Shown: positions 54,221-63,680 of the stretch, piece after piece
Numbering within the stretch: the first letter of the stretch is position 1
Layout: each line of letters begins with the position of its first letter
Source of the DNA: Pinisolibacter aquiterrae
GTDB lineage: Bacteria; Pseudomonadota; Alphaproteobacteria; Rhizobiales; Ancalomicrobiaceae
Assembly: GCF_019160155.1 (NCBI RefSeq)
Contig: NZ_JAFNIH010000019.1
Span: 186,001 to 250,000, forward strand
Length of the DNA stretch: 64,000 nt
Direction: 5' to 3'
Made by a program: the position numbers and the translations under genes
The notes under the pieces: generated by a model
What the model was told of the DNA's origin: nothing
The model's database searches: none
The model's input: only the letters and a program-made list of their open reading frames with translations

Positions 54221-54237
54221 GCCGATCGCGCAGGGCG
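54196..54237 (+). terminator. Strong hairpin overlapping the puuB stop
   Basis: CGCCCTGCGCGATCGGCTC pairs perfectly with GAGCCGATCGCGCAGGGCG (19-bp stem, GGCT loop). The TGA stop straddles the loop and the right arm. A second hairpin, ATCGGCTCG-GA-CGAGCCGAT (54251-54270), reuses the same sequence. Both lie between convergent genes. Confidence 0.75.
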
Positions 54238-54307
54238 AGAAGAGGGGGATCGGCTCGGACGAGCCGATCGCGCAACCGCGAGAAGAAGCGATCGGGACGG
54301 GCCCGCC

Positions 54308-55714
54308 TCAGCGCACGTAGCGGATCGAGGCATCACCCGGATCGCGGTGCCAATGGCACCGAACCGTGCGATGGAACGCCATCTCCTCGGTCGGCCAGGC
54401 GTGATAGTGGCAATTCTCCGCCTGCGGTGCCCGCTGCATCGCCTCGCGCGGCGGCGGCTCCTCGAACGACCGCAATACCGGACCACGCGGACCACCGTCG
54501 AAGAACGGCGGGATGAAGCCCCAGCGGCGCGGCCGCGGCGGCTCGACCACGATCACCTCCTCGTCGTCGTAGGCGGGCGGCGGCGGCGGGGCCGCCTCCA
54601 CCGCGCGACGGCTCTCGGCCCGGCGGATCGCCGCCAGCCGATCGGCGAAGTCGTTGTTGCCGGTCGTGGGAGCCGCGCGTGTCGCGGTCTCGCGCTTGGG
54701 CGGCAGCGGCACCTTGACGGTCTCCGGCGCGCTCGGCCGCGCGACCGTGACCTTGGGCTCGGCCGGCTTCGCCGGAGCGGTCTCCACGGCGGCCGGCGGC
54801 GTCGACCGCGCCGCCTCGACGGGCTTCTGTTCGGCAGGCCTCGCTTCGACGGGTTTGGGCTCCGCCGCCTTCGCCTCGGCCGGCTTCGGGGCGATCACCA
54901 CCGCCTCGGGGGCGACCGACTTCGGCGCGGCCGGCGCGGCCTCGGCCGCTTTCGGCGCCGCCGGAACCGTGGGCTCAGGATCGGCCTTCACCACCGTCGG
55001 CGCGGCCGGAGCCGCGGCCGGCGGGGCCGCGACGACGGGAGCGGCCGCCGGAAGGGGAGCGGCGGCGGGGGCGGGAGCGGTCTCGGCCTTGCGTTCGGCC
55101 GGTTCGGTGATCGTTCCGCGCGGCGTCGCCGCCTCGATCGCCTCGACCGGCTTGGCCGGAGCCGGGGCGGCGACCGTCGGCGCGGGCGCGGGGGTCTCGG
55201 CGGCGGTCGTGGCGGCCGGCTTCTTCTCCGCCGGCAGCACCACGGTCGGTTCTTGATCGTCGGAACGGCGATCGAGGCCGATCACCCGCACAGGACGCCC
55301 GTCGGGACCGACGGCACGCGGCGTCTCGGTCGAGGCGGCCTCCGCCTTCGGCGCGGGCTCGGCCTTCGTCTGGGGGATCGGCGCGGCCATATAGGGTTGA
55401 TTGCCGCCGGACGTGTCGGGCGCGGGGCCGACCGACGTCGGCGCGGCGGCCGGCGCGTCCTGCGCCGCCACCTTCAGCGGCGGCTTCGGCGCGGCCGGAG
55501 CGAGCGTCGCCGCAGCCGGCTCGATCGTCGCGGGACGGACCGGCGCATCGCCCGACTTGGCGTTTTCGCCGAACACCGCCACGGCGAGCAGCGGCGTCGC
55601 CAGGATCGCCACCGCCGCCAGCAGCACACCCTTGTTGCCGCGCCGCTTCGGCGGACGCTCGTCGGGATCGGGCGGCGGAACCGGCGGGACCCAGAGCACG
55701 GGGAGATTGGACAT
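54308..55714 (-). CDS. Pro/Ala-rich membrane-anchored protein with a His/Cys-rich tail
   Basis: I do not recognise a family. The 468-residue product has a Pro-rich basic N-terminus (WVPPVPPPDPDERPPKRRG), one membrane helix (about residues 29-48, LLAAVAILATPLLAVAVFG) and about 300 residues of low-complexity Ala/Pro/Lys/Glu repeats (KPAEAKAAEPKPVEARP type), as in periplasm-spanning proteins. A Pro-rich segment with an acidic patch (YDDEEVIVVEPP) and a C-terminal tail with clustered His and Cys (ENCHYHAWPTEEM, VRCHWHRD) follow. The tail could bind metal or form a disulfide. ATG 55714 has GGAG upstream. A TonB-like or envelope role is only a guess. Confidence 0.75.
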   Translation of the reverse strand: MSNLPVLWVPPVPPPDPDERPPKRRGNKGVLLAAVAILATPLLAVAVFGENAKSGDAPVRPATIEPAAATLAPAAPKPPLKVAAQDAPAAAPTSVGPAPDTSGGNQPYMAAPIPQTKAEPAPKAEAASTETPRAVGPDGRPVRVIGLDRRSDDQEPTVVLPAEKKPAATTAAETPAPAPTVAAPAPAKPVEAIEAATPRGTITEPAERKAETAPAPAAAPLPAAAPVVAAPPAAAPAAPTVVKADPEPTVPAAPKAAEAAPAAPKSVAPEAVVIAPKPAEAKAAEPKPVEARPAEQKPVEAARSTPPAAVETAPAKPAEPKVTVARPSAPETVKVPLPPKRETATRAAPTTGNNDFADRLAAIRRAESRRAVEAAPPPPPAYDDEEVIVVEPPRPRRWGFIPPFFDGGPRGPVLRSFEEPPPREAMQRAPQAENCHYHAWPTEEMAFHRTVRCHWHRDPGDASIRYVR

Positions 55715-55923
55715 GAGAGGAGATCTCCGATGCGGCACGATCGAGGGGGCGACGTCGGTCAGCCCCTGGTCTTCCGATCAGACTACGCAGCAGAAATCGG
55801 CGAGACGAGGGCACGGTTTCGGCAGCATCGCGGCGGCCCCCCGCCACCCGCGCGCCCGGCGCGACTGGACAGACCCCCGTGCCCGGGGCCAAGGTGGCCG
55901 CTCCCTCGACCGGAGTCCCTCCC

Positions 55924-56175
55924 TTGTCCGACCCCACGACGTCCGCCTCCCCGCCGCCCGGCCTCGCCGAGGCGCTCGCCCGCCTCGACCGCCTGGAGGC
56001 GACCGTCGCCGATCAGGACCGCGTCCTCGAGGACCTCAATGCCGTCGTCCTCGATCAGTGGAAGCACATCGAGGAGCTGAAGCGCCGCGCCGCCGTGCTC
56101 ACCGACCAACTCCTGGAAATGGAGAGCCGGTCCGGTCTGCGCGGGGCGCCCGAACCGCCCCCGCCGCATTGGTGA
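55924..56175 (+). CDS. slyX: SlyX family protein
   Basis: SlyX proteins are small coiled-coil proteins of unknown function. The 83-residue product has two heptad-type helices (LAEALARLDRLEATVADQDR, LNAVVLDQWKHIEELKRRAA) and the Pro-rich end with PPPHW typical of the family. TTG 55924 is chosen because GGAG lies eight bases upstream; GTG 55879 is an alternative. Its 3' end overlaps the convergent acyltransferase gene by 77 bases. Confidence 0.78.
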   Translation: MSDPTTSASPPPGLAEALARLDRLEATVADQDRVLEDLNAVVLDQWKHIEELKRRAAVLTDQLLEMESRSGLRGAPEPPPPHW

Positions 56176-57316
56176 GAAGATCCTGCGACGCGTCCTCGTC
56201 GGGTCGGTTGGCGATCGTGGTGAAGCGCTTGCGCAGCCGGAGGAACGGCAACTCGAGCCCGTGGTAGGAGACCATCGCCATCACCACCACGATCGGCAGC
56301 GCGGCGAGATCGATCACCTCGAGCGGCGTCCGGAACGGCAGGTAGGAAAAGAGCTTCTTCGAGATCCACATCGCCAGGACGTGAAACACGTAGAGGCCGA
56401 AGGAGATCTTGCCGAGATGGACGAGGACCGGCGGAAACCGCCAGGGCGCGTCGACCACGGCGATCACCGACACCACGCAGCCGAGCGCCACCACCGCGTA
56501 TCCCGCGGCGATCGGAAGACCCGAGGGCGCCGGACCGACCGTCTTGATGCCGAACACCGTCGTGGCGAGAGCGAAGGCCGCGACCACCACCGGCACCGCG
56601 GCGAGACGCATCGCGCCGCTCACCGGCGCGATGCCGCGACGATGAGCCACCGCCAGAAGCATCCCGGCGCCGAAGAAGATCGCCTGTGACGCCGTGTTGG
56701 TCCAGATCGCCGTGTCGACCTCCATGTGCCGTTCGCCCTGGAGATGAAGCGCGACCAGCGAGGCGATCGTCACCATTGCCGCCGCCGGCCCGAGACGGCG
56801 GGCGCCGACGGCGACCGTCAGCAACGGCAGCACCAGATAGAACTGCTCCTCGATCGAAATGCTCCACAACGGGAAGAACGGACTGCCGGCCCAGGGGTGA
56901 TCGAAGAAGTACCAATTGCCGACGAAGCCGCTGAAATAGGCGAACATGGTCAGGCTGGCGCCGTCGCGCAGCGCCAACGCCAGCGCCACCCCGAGCGCGA
57001 TCGCGAAGAAATAGAGCGGCCAGATCCGCAACAGCCGGCGCATGTAGAAATCACCGATGCGGATCCTTCCCGTCTTCTCCATCTCCATCGTCAACAGGGT
57101 CGTGATCAGATAGGCGCTGAGGAAGAAGAAGAGACAGAGGCCGAAACTCATGGCGGTGACCGCCTCGGCCAGGATCGTCGCCGCGGTCGGCCCGAACCAG
57201 CCGAGATAGGCCTCCGGGACGCGCGGCAGGGCATGATGCAGAAACACCATCAGGAAGGCGACGAACCGCAGGACATCCAATTCCGGCCGATAGTAGCGAC
57301 CCACGACCTGCGACAT
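56099..57316 (-). CDS. Acyltransferase family 3 membrane protein
   Basis: The 405-residue product is an integral membrane acyltransferase (OafA/NodX/ExoZ type) with about ten hydrophobic segments. It begins RPELDVLRFVAFLMVFLHHA, where the His of the active-site region is visible, and contains RRLLRIWPLYFF and PLWSISIEEQFYLVLP, both family hallmarks. Such proteins acetylate sugars of surface polysaccharides. The C-terminal 30 residues are encoded in the overlap with slyX. ATG 57316 starts just before the first motif. Confidence 0.88.
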   Translation of the reverse strand: MSQVVGRYYRPELDVLRFVAFLMVFLHHALPRVPEAYLGWFGPTAATILAEAVTAMSFGLCLFFFLSAYLITTLLTMEMEKTGRIRIGDFYMRRLLRIWPLYFFAIALGVALALALRDGASLTMFAYFSGFVGNWYFFDHPWAGSPFFPLWSISIEEQFYLVLPLLTVAVGARRLGPAAAMVTIASLVALHLQGERHMEVDTAIWTNTASQAIFFGAGMLLAVAHRRGIAPVSGAMRLAAVPVVVAAFALATTVFGIKTVGPAPSGLPIAAGYAVVALGCVVSVIAVVDAPWRFPPVLVHLGKISFGLYVFHVLAMWISKKLFSYLPFRTPLEVIDLAALPIVVVMAMVSYHGLELPFLRLRKRFTTIANRPDEDASQDLLTNAAGAVRAPRADRTGSPFPGVGR

Positions 57317-57515
57317 GCTCGCCTCCACACTCCACTCGGACGACCGGACCGTACGAGCGATCGACACCACTCAAAGTAGAGCAGCGGACACGCGGAGGAA
57401 ACATCGAGGTGACCGAATGCTTAACGCCCGCCGCTCCGGCCATCGCCCGGCGTGTCGCTTGCCCTTCGGCGCGAAACCGATGAAGCTGACCGAACGACAT
57501 CGTGGGGGGGACGAG

Positions 57516-57869
57516 ATGGAGCGGACGATCCGGAGTGGACTTCTGGCCGTGGCCATGCTCGCCGCCGGTCTCGGGACGGCCGCCGCGCAGAGCTTCGCCT
57601 GCATGGGCCGGCTCACGATCGACGAGACCACCGTCTGCGACGACGCCGAGCTGCGCGAGGCCGACGAGCGCGTCGCCGCCGCCTATACCCGGCTCCTCGA
57701 CATCCTGAAGCGCGCCGATCGCGGCTTCATCCCCGAAGTACGCCGGCACCAGCGCGACTTCCTCGCCCGCCGCAAGGCCTGCCGCGCCGACGTCGCCTGT
57801 ATCCAGGACGCCTACGACGAGCAGTACACCTTCCTGCGCCGCATGGGGAACAACGCCCAAAACCCGTGA
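57516..57869 (+). CDS. LprI-like (DUF1311) secreted protein
   Basis: The 117-residue product has a signal peptide (SGLLAVAMLAAGLGTAAAQS) and one LprI_N-type domain: SFACMGRLTIDETTVCDDAE, LREADERVAAAYTRLLDILK, FLARRKACRADVACIQDAYD. The four cysteines match the family's disulfide pattern. LprI of Mycobacterium inhibits lysozyme; function in Proteobacteria is unknown. ATG 57516 follows a GGGGGG/GAG ribosome-site area; ATG 57480 is possible. Confidence 0.8.
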   Translation: MERTIRSGLLAVAMLAAGLGTAAAQSFACMGRLTIDETTVCDDAELREADERVAAAYTRLLDILKRADRGFIPEVRRHQRDFLARRKACRADVACIQDAYDEQYTFLRRMGNNAQNP

Positions 57870-57888
57870 ACGCGACGACCGTCGCGGC

Positions 57889-59223
57889 TCACGCCGCCGC
57901 GCGCTCCCGCACCGTCCAGCGCTCGATGTCGGCCTCCGCGCCGATCAGCGCCAATCCATAGGCGATCGACAGGAGCTGATCGCCGGTCTCGAGCCGCGCC
58001 GCGCCGAAACGATCCTCGAACATGCGCCGGACCGCCGGCACGAAGGACGTGCCGCCGGTGAGGAACACCCGGTCGATCTCGCCGTCGGTGACCCCGGCCC
58101 GCGTGATCGCCTCCTCGAAGGAGACGCGGATCCGCTCGAGATCGTCGGCGATCCAGGTTTCGAAGTCGGCGCGCCGCACCACCTCCTCGATGGCGATGTC
58201 GCGATGGCGGAAGACGAGCGTCGCCTCCTCCGACTTCGACAGCGCCGTCTTGACCTCCGACACCGCCCGATAGAGCGGATAGCCGAGATCCTCCTCGATC
58301 ACCTCGATCAACTGCTCGAGCCCGGTCGGATCCTCGCAGGCCGCCGCCAGCCGCGCGAGTTCGCGCAAGGTCTCGCCGGTCTTCATCACCGCCAGCCGAT
58401 TCCAGCGGGCGAAATCCGCGAAATAATGGTTGGGCACGTCGAGCCACTTGCCGAAGCTCTCGTAGCGCGAGCCCTTGCCGAGATGCGGGCTCACCACCTT
58501 GTCGAGAATGCGGAAGTCGAACCCGTCGCCGGCCACCCCGACGCCGGTCTGGGCGAGCGGATGGGCATGGACCCCGTCGGCGCCGACCGTGAAACGCACC
58601 ACCGAGAAGTCCGAGGTGCCGCCGCCGAAGTCGGCGACGAGAACCGTCGCGTCGCGCTTCAGCCCGCGCGCGAACCAGAACGCCGCCGCGACCGGCTCGT
58701 GGACGTAGTGGACCTCCTCGAACCCCGCCGTGCGAAAGGCGGTGTCGTAGCGCGTCTGCGCCAGCAACGGATCGGGCGCGGCGCCGGCGAAGGTCACGGG
58801 ACGGCCGACGATCAGCCGCTTCGGCAGCGGCGCGACCTCGGCCGCCGCATGCGCGCCGAAACGCTCGAGGAAGGTCGCCAGCAGATCCTCGAAACGGAAC
58901 GACTTGCCGTGGATGTTGGTGGAACGGAACGAGGCGCTCGCCGCGAAGGTCTTGAACGACTGCAGGAAGCGCGACCCTTCCGGGCTCTCGATGAAATGCG
59001 CGATCGCCCAGGGGCCGGCTTCCACCAGGGTCCGGCGCGCGTCGCGCGCGCCCTCGGTCCAGAAGTCGAGCGCAGTGCGGAACACCGAATGGGTGACGTC
59101 GCCGTCGGGAAAGGTCACCGGCACGACCGAGCCCGGCCGGCCGGGATCGGAGAGGGCCGCGACCGAATTGGTGGTCCCGAAATCGAGGCCGAGAGTGACG
59201 GGAGCTTTCGAGGAGAGGGACAC
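57889..59223 (-). CDS. Hsp70-family protein (YegD-like)
   Basis: The 444-residue product is a short Hsp70/actin-fold ATPase without a substrate-binding domain. It has phosphate 1 motif LGLDFGTTNSVAAL (near the N-terminus), VHEPVAAAFWFA, phosphate 2 DFGGGTSDFSVVRF, and the adenosine motif VFLTGGTSFVPAVRRMFE. Length and layout match YegD-type putative chaperones; function is not established. GTG 59223 is the likely start, although no clear ribosome site precedes it. It converges with the LprI-like gene. Confidence 0.87.
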   Translation of the reverse strand: MSLSSKAPVTLGLDFGTTNSVAALSDPGRPGSVVPVTFPDGDVTHSVFRTALDFWTEGARDARRTLVEAGPWAIAHFIESPEGSRFLQSFKTFAASASFRSTNIHGKSFRFEDLLATFLERFGAHAAAEVAPLPKRLIVGRPVTFAGAAPDPLLAQTRYDTAFRTAGFEEVHYVHEPVAAAFWFARGLKRDATVLVADFGGGTSDFSVVRFTVGADGVHAHPLAQTGVGVAGDGFDFRILDKVVSPHLGKGSRYESFGKWLDVPNHYFADFARWNRLAVMKTGETLRELARLAAACEDPTGLEQLIEVIEEDLGYPLYRAVSEVKTALSKSEEATLVFRHRDIAIEEVVRRADFETWIADDLERIRVSFEEAITRAGVTDGEIDRVFLTGGTSFVPAVRRMFEDRFGAARLETGDQLLSIAYGLALIGAEADIERWTVRERAAA

Positions 59224-59441
59224 GCGCGCGACTCGCAAGGCAAAAACCCGAGCCCTCGCCCGCGCGGCGAGGCGCGGCGAGCCCGGATCGAGAGGGGGCG
59301 GACGAAGAACCGCCGATCCCGGGGACCGGCGTGCGGGCGGCTCGCTTAGCACGCGCGGCCGCCCTGGTCACCCCCTCGCGCCGCCGGCGCGGCTCGGGCC
59401 TGCGCGAAACGCCGCCCTCGCCGCGCGGTCGCCGTCGCCGG

Positions 59442-59951
59442 TCACGCCGCGTCGGAGCGCTTCGGCAGCTTCCAGCCCGGACGGACGAAATGGCAGGTGT
59501 AGCCGAACGGGTAGCGCTCCAGATAATCCTGGTGCTCCGGCTCCGCCTCCCAGAAATCGCCCGCCGGCGCCAGTTCGGTGACGACCTTGCCCGGCCACAG
59601 ACCGGAGGCATCGACGTCGGCGATCGTATCGAGCGCCACCTGCTTCTGCACCGCGCTCTCGTAGAAGATCGCCGAGCGATAGCTCGGTCCGAGATCGTTG
59701 CCCTGCCGGTTCGGCGTGGTCGGATCGTGGATCTGGAAGAAGAACTCGAGCAGATCGCGGTAGGTCGTCGCCTCGGGATCGAACACGATCTCCACCGCCT
59801 CGGCGTGGGTACCGTGGTTGCGATAGGTGGCATGCGCCACCTCGCCGCCGGAATAGCCGACCCGCGTCGAGACGACCCCGGGCAGCCGCCGGATGAGCTG
59901 CTGCATGCCCCAAAAACAGCCTCCGGCCAGAAGGGCGCGTTCCGTCGTCAT
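59442..59951 (-). CDS. msrA: Peptide methionine sulfoxide reductase MsrA
   Basis: MsrA reduces the S-form of methionine sulfoxide. The 169-residue product has the catalytic motif GGCFWGMQ (Cys near residue 13), [20 protein letters not shown], and [20 protein letters not shown]. No second recycling Cys is evident near the C-terminus besides YTCHF. It starts four bases after msrB ends, so the two form an operon. Confidence 0.95.
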   Translation of the reverse strand: MTTERALLAGGCFWGMQQLIRRLPGVVSTRVGYSGGEVAHATYRNHGTHAEAVEIVFDPEATTYRDLLEFFFQIHDPTTPNRQGNDLGPSYRSAIFYESAVQKQVALDTIADVDASGLWPGKVVTELAPAGDFWEAEPEHQDYLERYPFGYTCHFVRPGWKLPKRSDAA

Positions 59952-59955
59952 GGCG

Positions 59956-60393
59956 TCAGTCCTCCACCTGGTCGAGATAATCGCCGTAGCCTTCCGCCGC
60001 CATCGCCGCCTTCGGCACGAAGCGCAGCGACGCGGAATTGATGCAGTAGCGCAGGCCCCCCCGGTCGCGCGGCCCGTCGGGGAAGACGTGGCCGAGATGA
60101 CTGTCGCCATGGGCCGAGCGCACCTCGGTGCGGACCATGCCGTAGGTCGTGTCGCGCAGCTCGGTGACGTTGGCCGGCGCCACCGGCTTGGAGAAGCTCG
60201 GCCAGCCGCAGCCGGATTCGAACTTGTCGGTCGAGACGAACAGCGGCTCGCCGGAGACGACGTCGACATAGATCCCCGGCTCGAACGTGTGGACGTGTTC
60301 GCCCGTGCCCGGCCGTTCGGTGCCGTTCTCCTGGGTGACCCGGTACTGCTCCGGGGTCAGCCGGGCGATCGCGTCGGGATCCTTGCGGTACAT
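59956..60393 (-). CDS. msrB: Peptide methionine sulfoxide reductase MsrB
   Basis: MsrB reduces the R-form of methionine sulfoxide. The 145-residue product has [34 protein letters not shown] and the catalytic Cys in [12 protein letters not shown]. The CxxC zinc-binding pairs of many MsrB proteins are absent, so it is of the zinc-free type. ATG 60393 follows GAGGA. It is the first gene of msrB-msrA. Confidence 0.95.
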   Translation of the reverse strand: MYRKDPDAIARLTPEQYRVTQENGTERPGTGEHVHTFEPGIYVDVVSGEPLFVSTDKFESGCGWPSFSKPVAPANVTELRDTTYGMVRTEVRSAHGDSHLGHVFPDGPRDRGGLRYCINSASLRFVPKAAMAAEGYGDYLDQVED

Positions 60394-60615
60394 GAGTGCC
60401 CTCCTCGATGGTCGAGACCATGACATGTGGGACGAGATCACCCGACGGAAAGGGGTCGCGCCCGCAATCCGATCGAAAGGACGGCGGCACGCGCTCTCGT
60501 CACGGCGGAAACGAACCGCCGGCGGTGGAGCCCGCCGGCAGTCTCGCCATCCACTACGTCGGAGGGAAGAGGTTCGTTACGGAAGACGCGAGACGCGCGG
60601 GCCCGAGGATCGGGC

Positions 60616-60638
60616 GTCCCGGCTCGCCGAGCCGGGAC
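60616..60638 (-). terminator. Hairpin downstream of lepA
   Basis: GTCCCGGCTC-GCC-GAGCCGGGAC is a perfect 10-bp stem six bases after the lepA stop on the minus strand. No T tract is visible. Confidence 0.6.
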
Positions 60639-60644
60639 CCCGGC

Positions 60645-62447
60645 TCAACTCTCGACCTTGAGAACCTGGATGAAGGCTTCCTGCGGGATCTCGACCTTGC
60701 CGAACTGCCGCATGCGCTTCTTGCCCTCTTTCTGCTTGTCGAGGAGCTTGCGCTTGCGGGTGGCGTCGCCGCCGTAGCACTTCGCGGTCACGTCCTTGCG
60801 CAGCGCCCGGATCGTCTCGCGCGCGACGATCTTACCACCGATCGCCGCCTGGACCGGGATCTGGAACATGTGCGGCGGGATCACGTCCTTGAGCTTCTCG
60901 CAGATGGCGCGACCTCGGCTTTCGGCGCGGGTCTTGTGGACCAGCATCGAGAGCGCGTCGACCGCCTCGCCGTTGACCAGGATCTGCAGGCGGACGAGGT
61001 CGGATTCGCGATAGTCGGCGATGTGATAGTCGAACGAGGCATAGCCCTTCGACACCGACTTCAGCCGGTCGTAGAAGTCGAACACCACCTCGTTGAGCGG
61101 CAGCTCGTAGACCACCAGCGCCCGCGACCCGGCATAGGAGAGGTCGAGCTGGATGCCGCGTTTGTCCTGACAGAGCTTGAGGACCGAGCCCAGATACTCG
61201 TCCGGCGTCATGATCGTCGCCTTGATCCAAGGCTCCTCGATCTCGCGGATGCGGGTCACGTCCGGCATGTCGACCGGATTGTGCAGCTCGATCTCCGAAC
61301 CGTCGACCAGCTTCATCTTGTAGACGACCGAGGGCGCGGTCGCGATCAGGTCGAGGTTGAACTCGCGCTCGAGCCGCTCCTGGATGATCTCGAGATGCAA
61401 CAGGCCGAGGAAGCCGCAGCGGAAGCCGAAGCCGAGCGCGGCGGAGGTCTCCATCTCGAAGGTGAAGGAGGCGTCGTTGAGCCGCAGCTTGCCGACGGCG
61501 GTCCTGAGGTCCTCGAAATCGGCCGCGTCGACGGGGAAGAGCCCGCAGAACACCACCGGCTGAGTCGGGCGGAAGCCCGGCAGCTTCTCGGCGCAGGGCT
61601 TGCGCTCGTCGGTGATGGTGTCGCCGACCTGGGTGTCGGCCACTTCCTTGATCGAGGCGTTGATGAAGCCGATCTCGCCGGGGCCGAGTTCCTTGAGCTC
61701 GACCATCTTCGGGGTGAAGACGCCCATGCGCTCGACCTCGTAGGTGGCGCCGGCCTCCATCATGCGGATCTTCTGGCCCTTCCTCATCACGCCGTCGACG
61801 ATGCGCACCAGCACCACGACGCCGAGATAGGTGTCGTACCAACTGTCGACCAGCATCGCCTTCAAGGACGCGTCACGGTCGCCCTTGGGCGGCGGCAGAC
61901 GGGTGACGATCGCCTCGAGAACGTCGGGAATGCCGAGGCCGGTCTTGGCCGAGATCGGCACCGCGTCGGAGGCGTCGATGCCGATCACCTCCTCGATCTG
62001 CTCCTTGACGCGGTCGGTGTCCGCCGCCGGCAGGTCGACCTTGTTGAGGATCGGCACGATCTCGTGGTGATTGTCGATCGCCTGATAGACGTTGGCGAGC
62101 GTCTGGGCTTCCACCCCCTGCGAGGCGTCGACGACCAGCAGCGAACCCTCGCAGGCGGCGAGCGAGCGCGACACCTCGTAGGCGAAGTCGACGTGGCCGG
62201 GCGTGTCCATCAGATTGAGGACATAGGTCTCCCCGTCCTTGGCCTTGTAGGAGAGGCGCACGGTCTGCGCCTTGATGGTGATCCCGCGCTCGCGTTCGAT
62301 GTCCATGCTGTCGAGCACCTGCTCGACCATCTCGCGGGTCTCGAGACCGCCGGTCGTCTGAATGAGTCGGTCCGCCAACGTCGACTTGCCATGGTCGATG
62401 TGGGCGATGATCGAGAAGTTGCGGATGTGGTCGAGCGCTGTCGTCAT
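60645..62447 (-). CDS. lepA: Elongation factor 4 (LepA)
   Basis: LepA is a ribosomal GTPase that assists translation under stress. The 600-residue product has G1 AHIDHGKST, the switch region [11 protein letters not shown]3 DTPGHVDF and G4 NKVD. Domain 2, two EF-G-like alpha/beta domains, and the LepA-specific C-terminus ([40 protein letters not shown]) follow. ATG 62447 gives the standard length. Confidence 0.97.
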   Translation of the reverse strand: MTTALDHIRNFSIIAHIDHGKSTLADRLIQTTGGLETREMVEQVLDSMDIERERGITIKAQTVRLSYKAKDGETYVLNLMDTPGHVDFAYEVSRSLAACEGSLLVVDASQGVEAQTLANVYQAIDNHHEIVPILNKVDLPAADTDRVKEQIEEVIGIDASDAVPISAKTGLGIPDVLEAIVTRLPPPKGDRDASLKAMLVDSWYDTYLGVVVLVRIVDGVMRKGQKIRMMEAGATYEVERMGVFTPKMVELKELGPGEIGFINASIKEVADTQVGDTITDERKPCAEKLPGFRPTQPVVFCGLFPVDAADFEDLRTAVGKLRLNDASFTFEMETSAALGFGFRCGFLGLLHLEIIQERLEREFNLDLIATAPSVVYKMKLVDGSEIELHNPVDMPDVTRIREIEEPWIKATIMTPDEYLGSVLKLCQDKRGIQLDLSYAGSRALVVYELPLNEVVFDFYDRLKSVSKGYASFDYHIADYRESDLVRLQILVNGEAVDALSMLVHKTRAESRGRAICEKLKDVIPPHMFQIPVQAAIGGKIVARETIRALRKDVTAKCYGGDATRKRKLLDKQKEGKKRMRQFGKVEIPQEAFIQVLKVES

Positions 62448-62554
62448 GGCGCCGTGATTAGCAGTGCGGACGGCCGAAAGAAAGGCCCGTTTCACGTCTC
62501 GAGAGGGGTTCCGATCGCCGTTCGGTACGCGATGTCGCACCCCGCGTCCACGAT

Positions 62555-62598
62555 GTCACATGTGACCCCGCGGACACTTCAGAATTGGTATTTCAGAA
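62555..62598. promoter_or_regulatory. Palindrome and direct repeats between lepA and the DUF2147-like gene
   Basis: GTCACATGTGAC (62555-62566) is a perfect 12-base palindrome. Two TTCAGAA copies (62578 and 62592) stand 14 bases apart next to AT-rich sequence. They lie in the divergent region and may be promoter or operator elements. Confidence 0.4.
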
Positions 62599-62718
62599 CG
62601 TATTCATATTCTCATCTGGCTCCGGCGCGCGGAGGGACTATCGTGCTGGGCAGGTCGCCGATCGAAGAGCGGCCACGGACGGGCACTCGATCGCTCGGCC
62701 CCATACGGAGGACGTCCC

Positions 62719-63066
62719 ATGCATTTGAAACATCTCGGTCTCGCCGCCGTCCTGGCCTTCGTCGCCGCGCCGGCTCTCGCGGCCGGACCCGATGGAGTCT
62801 ATGCCCGCCCCAACGGCACCACCGCCAAGGTGTGGACCTGCGGCGGCAAGCTCTGCGCCAAGGTGCAGGAGAGCAATTTCGACATGTTCCTGTCGGGCAT
62901 CGCCGCCGCCGGTGACGGCAAGTGGCAGGGCGACATGAAACATCCCGACATGCCCGGCTTCATGACCTTCAACGGCACCGTCACCACCACCGCCAAGGGC
63001 CTCAAGGTCCAGGGCTGCGCGGTCGGTCAGTCGATGTGCGATTCGGAAGCCTGGACCCGCAAGTGA
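62719..63066 (+). CDS. DUF2147-like secreted protein
   Basis: The 115-residue product has a signal peptide (HLGLAAVLAFVAAPALAAGP) and a small beta-rich domain resembling DUF2147: GVYARPNGTTAKVWTCGGKL, CAKVQESN, GLKVQGCAVGQSMCDSEAWT. Four cysteines could form two disulfides. Function is unknown. It is divergent from lepA and convergent with irr. Confidence 0.78.
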   Translation: MHLKHLGLAAVLAFVAAPALAAGPDGVYARPNGTTAKVWTCGGKLCAKVQESNFDMFLSGIAAAGDGKWQGDMKHPDMPGFMTFNGTVTTTAKGLKVQGCAVGQSMCDSEAWTRK

Positions 63067-63117
63067 CCGGATCGGGGACGCCGTAGGCGTGGCCCCATGC
63101 TTCCGGCGAGCCTCGGC

Positions 63118-63143
63118 GATCCGGGCGTCCCCGCGCCCGGATC
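63118..63143. terminator. Terminator between the DUF2147-like gene and irr
   Basis: GATCCGGGCG pairs perfectly with CGCCCGGATC around TCCCCG, in the gap between convergent genes. Confidence 0.65.
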
Positions 63144-63173
63144 GTACTTCCGCGTCGTGCGAGGGATGCGCGC

Positions 63174-63680
63174 TCAGGGCTTGCGCCGGAGACGCACCAC
63201 CACGTCCCAGCCGACGATCTCCATGCCCTCGGGCGGCTCCGGCAGACGCGAAATTTCGACCGTGTCCCGGCTCACGTCGATCATCGAGCCCTCCCCCTCC
63301 ACATAGAAGTGGTGATGGGGATCGACGCGCGTGTCGAAGAAGGATTTCGCCCCCGACACCGCCAGCTCGTTGAGGAGCCCGGCCTCGGTGAACTGTTTCA
63401 GCGTGTTGTAGACGGTGGCGAGCGACACCGAGACGCCGTGTCCGAGCGCCTCCTCGTAGACCGCCTCGGCCGAGACGTGCCGATCACCCTTGGAATAGAG
63501 CACGTGAGCGAGATCGATGCGCTGGCGCGTCGGCCGCAGCCCGTGCGACCGCAGACGGTCGGCGATGATCGCCGCGTCGCCCGGCGCCGTGGCGAGCCGC
63601 CCCCGGCCGGGCCGCGCGCTCGACGCGGCCACCGCGCCGGGCTCCGGACGAAGCGAATCGACGGGATCGAGATCGAACAT
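63174..63680 (-). CDS. irr: Iron response regulator Irr (Fur family)
   Basis: Irr is the heme-responsive Fur-family regulator of rhizobia and relatives that controls iron uptake and heme synthesis. The 168-residue product has a winged helix (GLRPTRQRIDLAHVLYSKGD, VSVSLATVYNTLKQFTEAGL) and the Irr-type HHH motif (DPHHHFYVEGEG, His122-124) that binds heme. The Cys-Pro heme motif of the Bradyrhizobium N-terminus is absent. ATG 63680 is the start before a variable, low-complexity N-terminal 35 residues. Confidence 0.92.
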   Translation of the reverse strand: MFDLDPVDSLRPEPGAVAASSARPGRGRLATAPGDAAIIADRLRSHGLRPTRQRIDLAHVLYSKGDRHVSAEAVYEEALGHGVSVSLATVYNTLKQFTEAGLLNELAVSGAKSFFDTRVDPHHHFYVEGEGSMIDVSRDTVEISRLPEPPEGMEIVGWDVVVRLRRKP

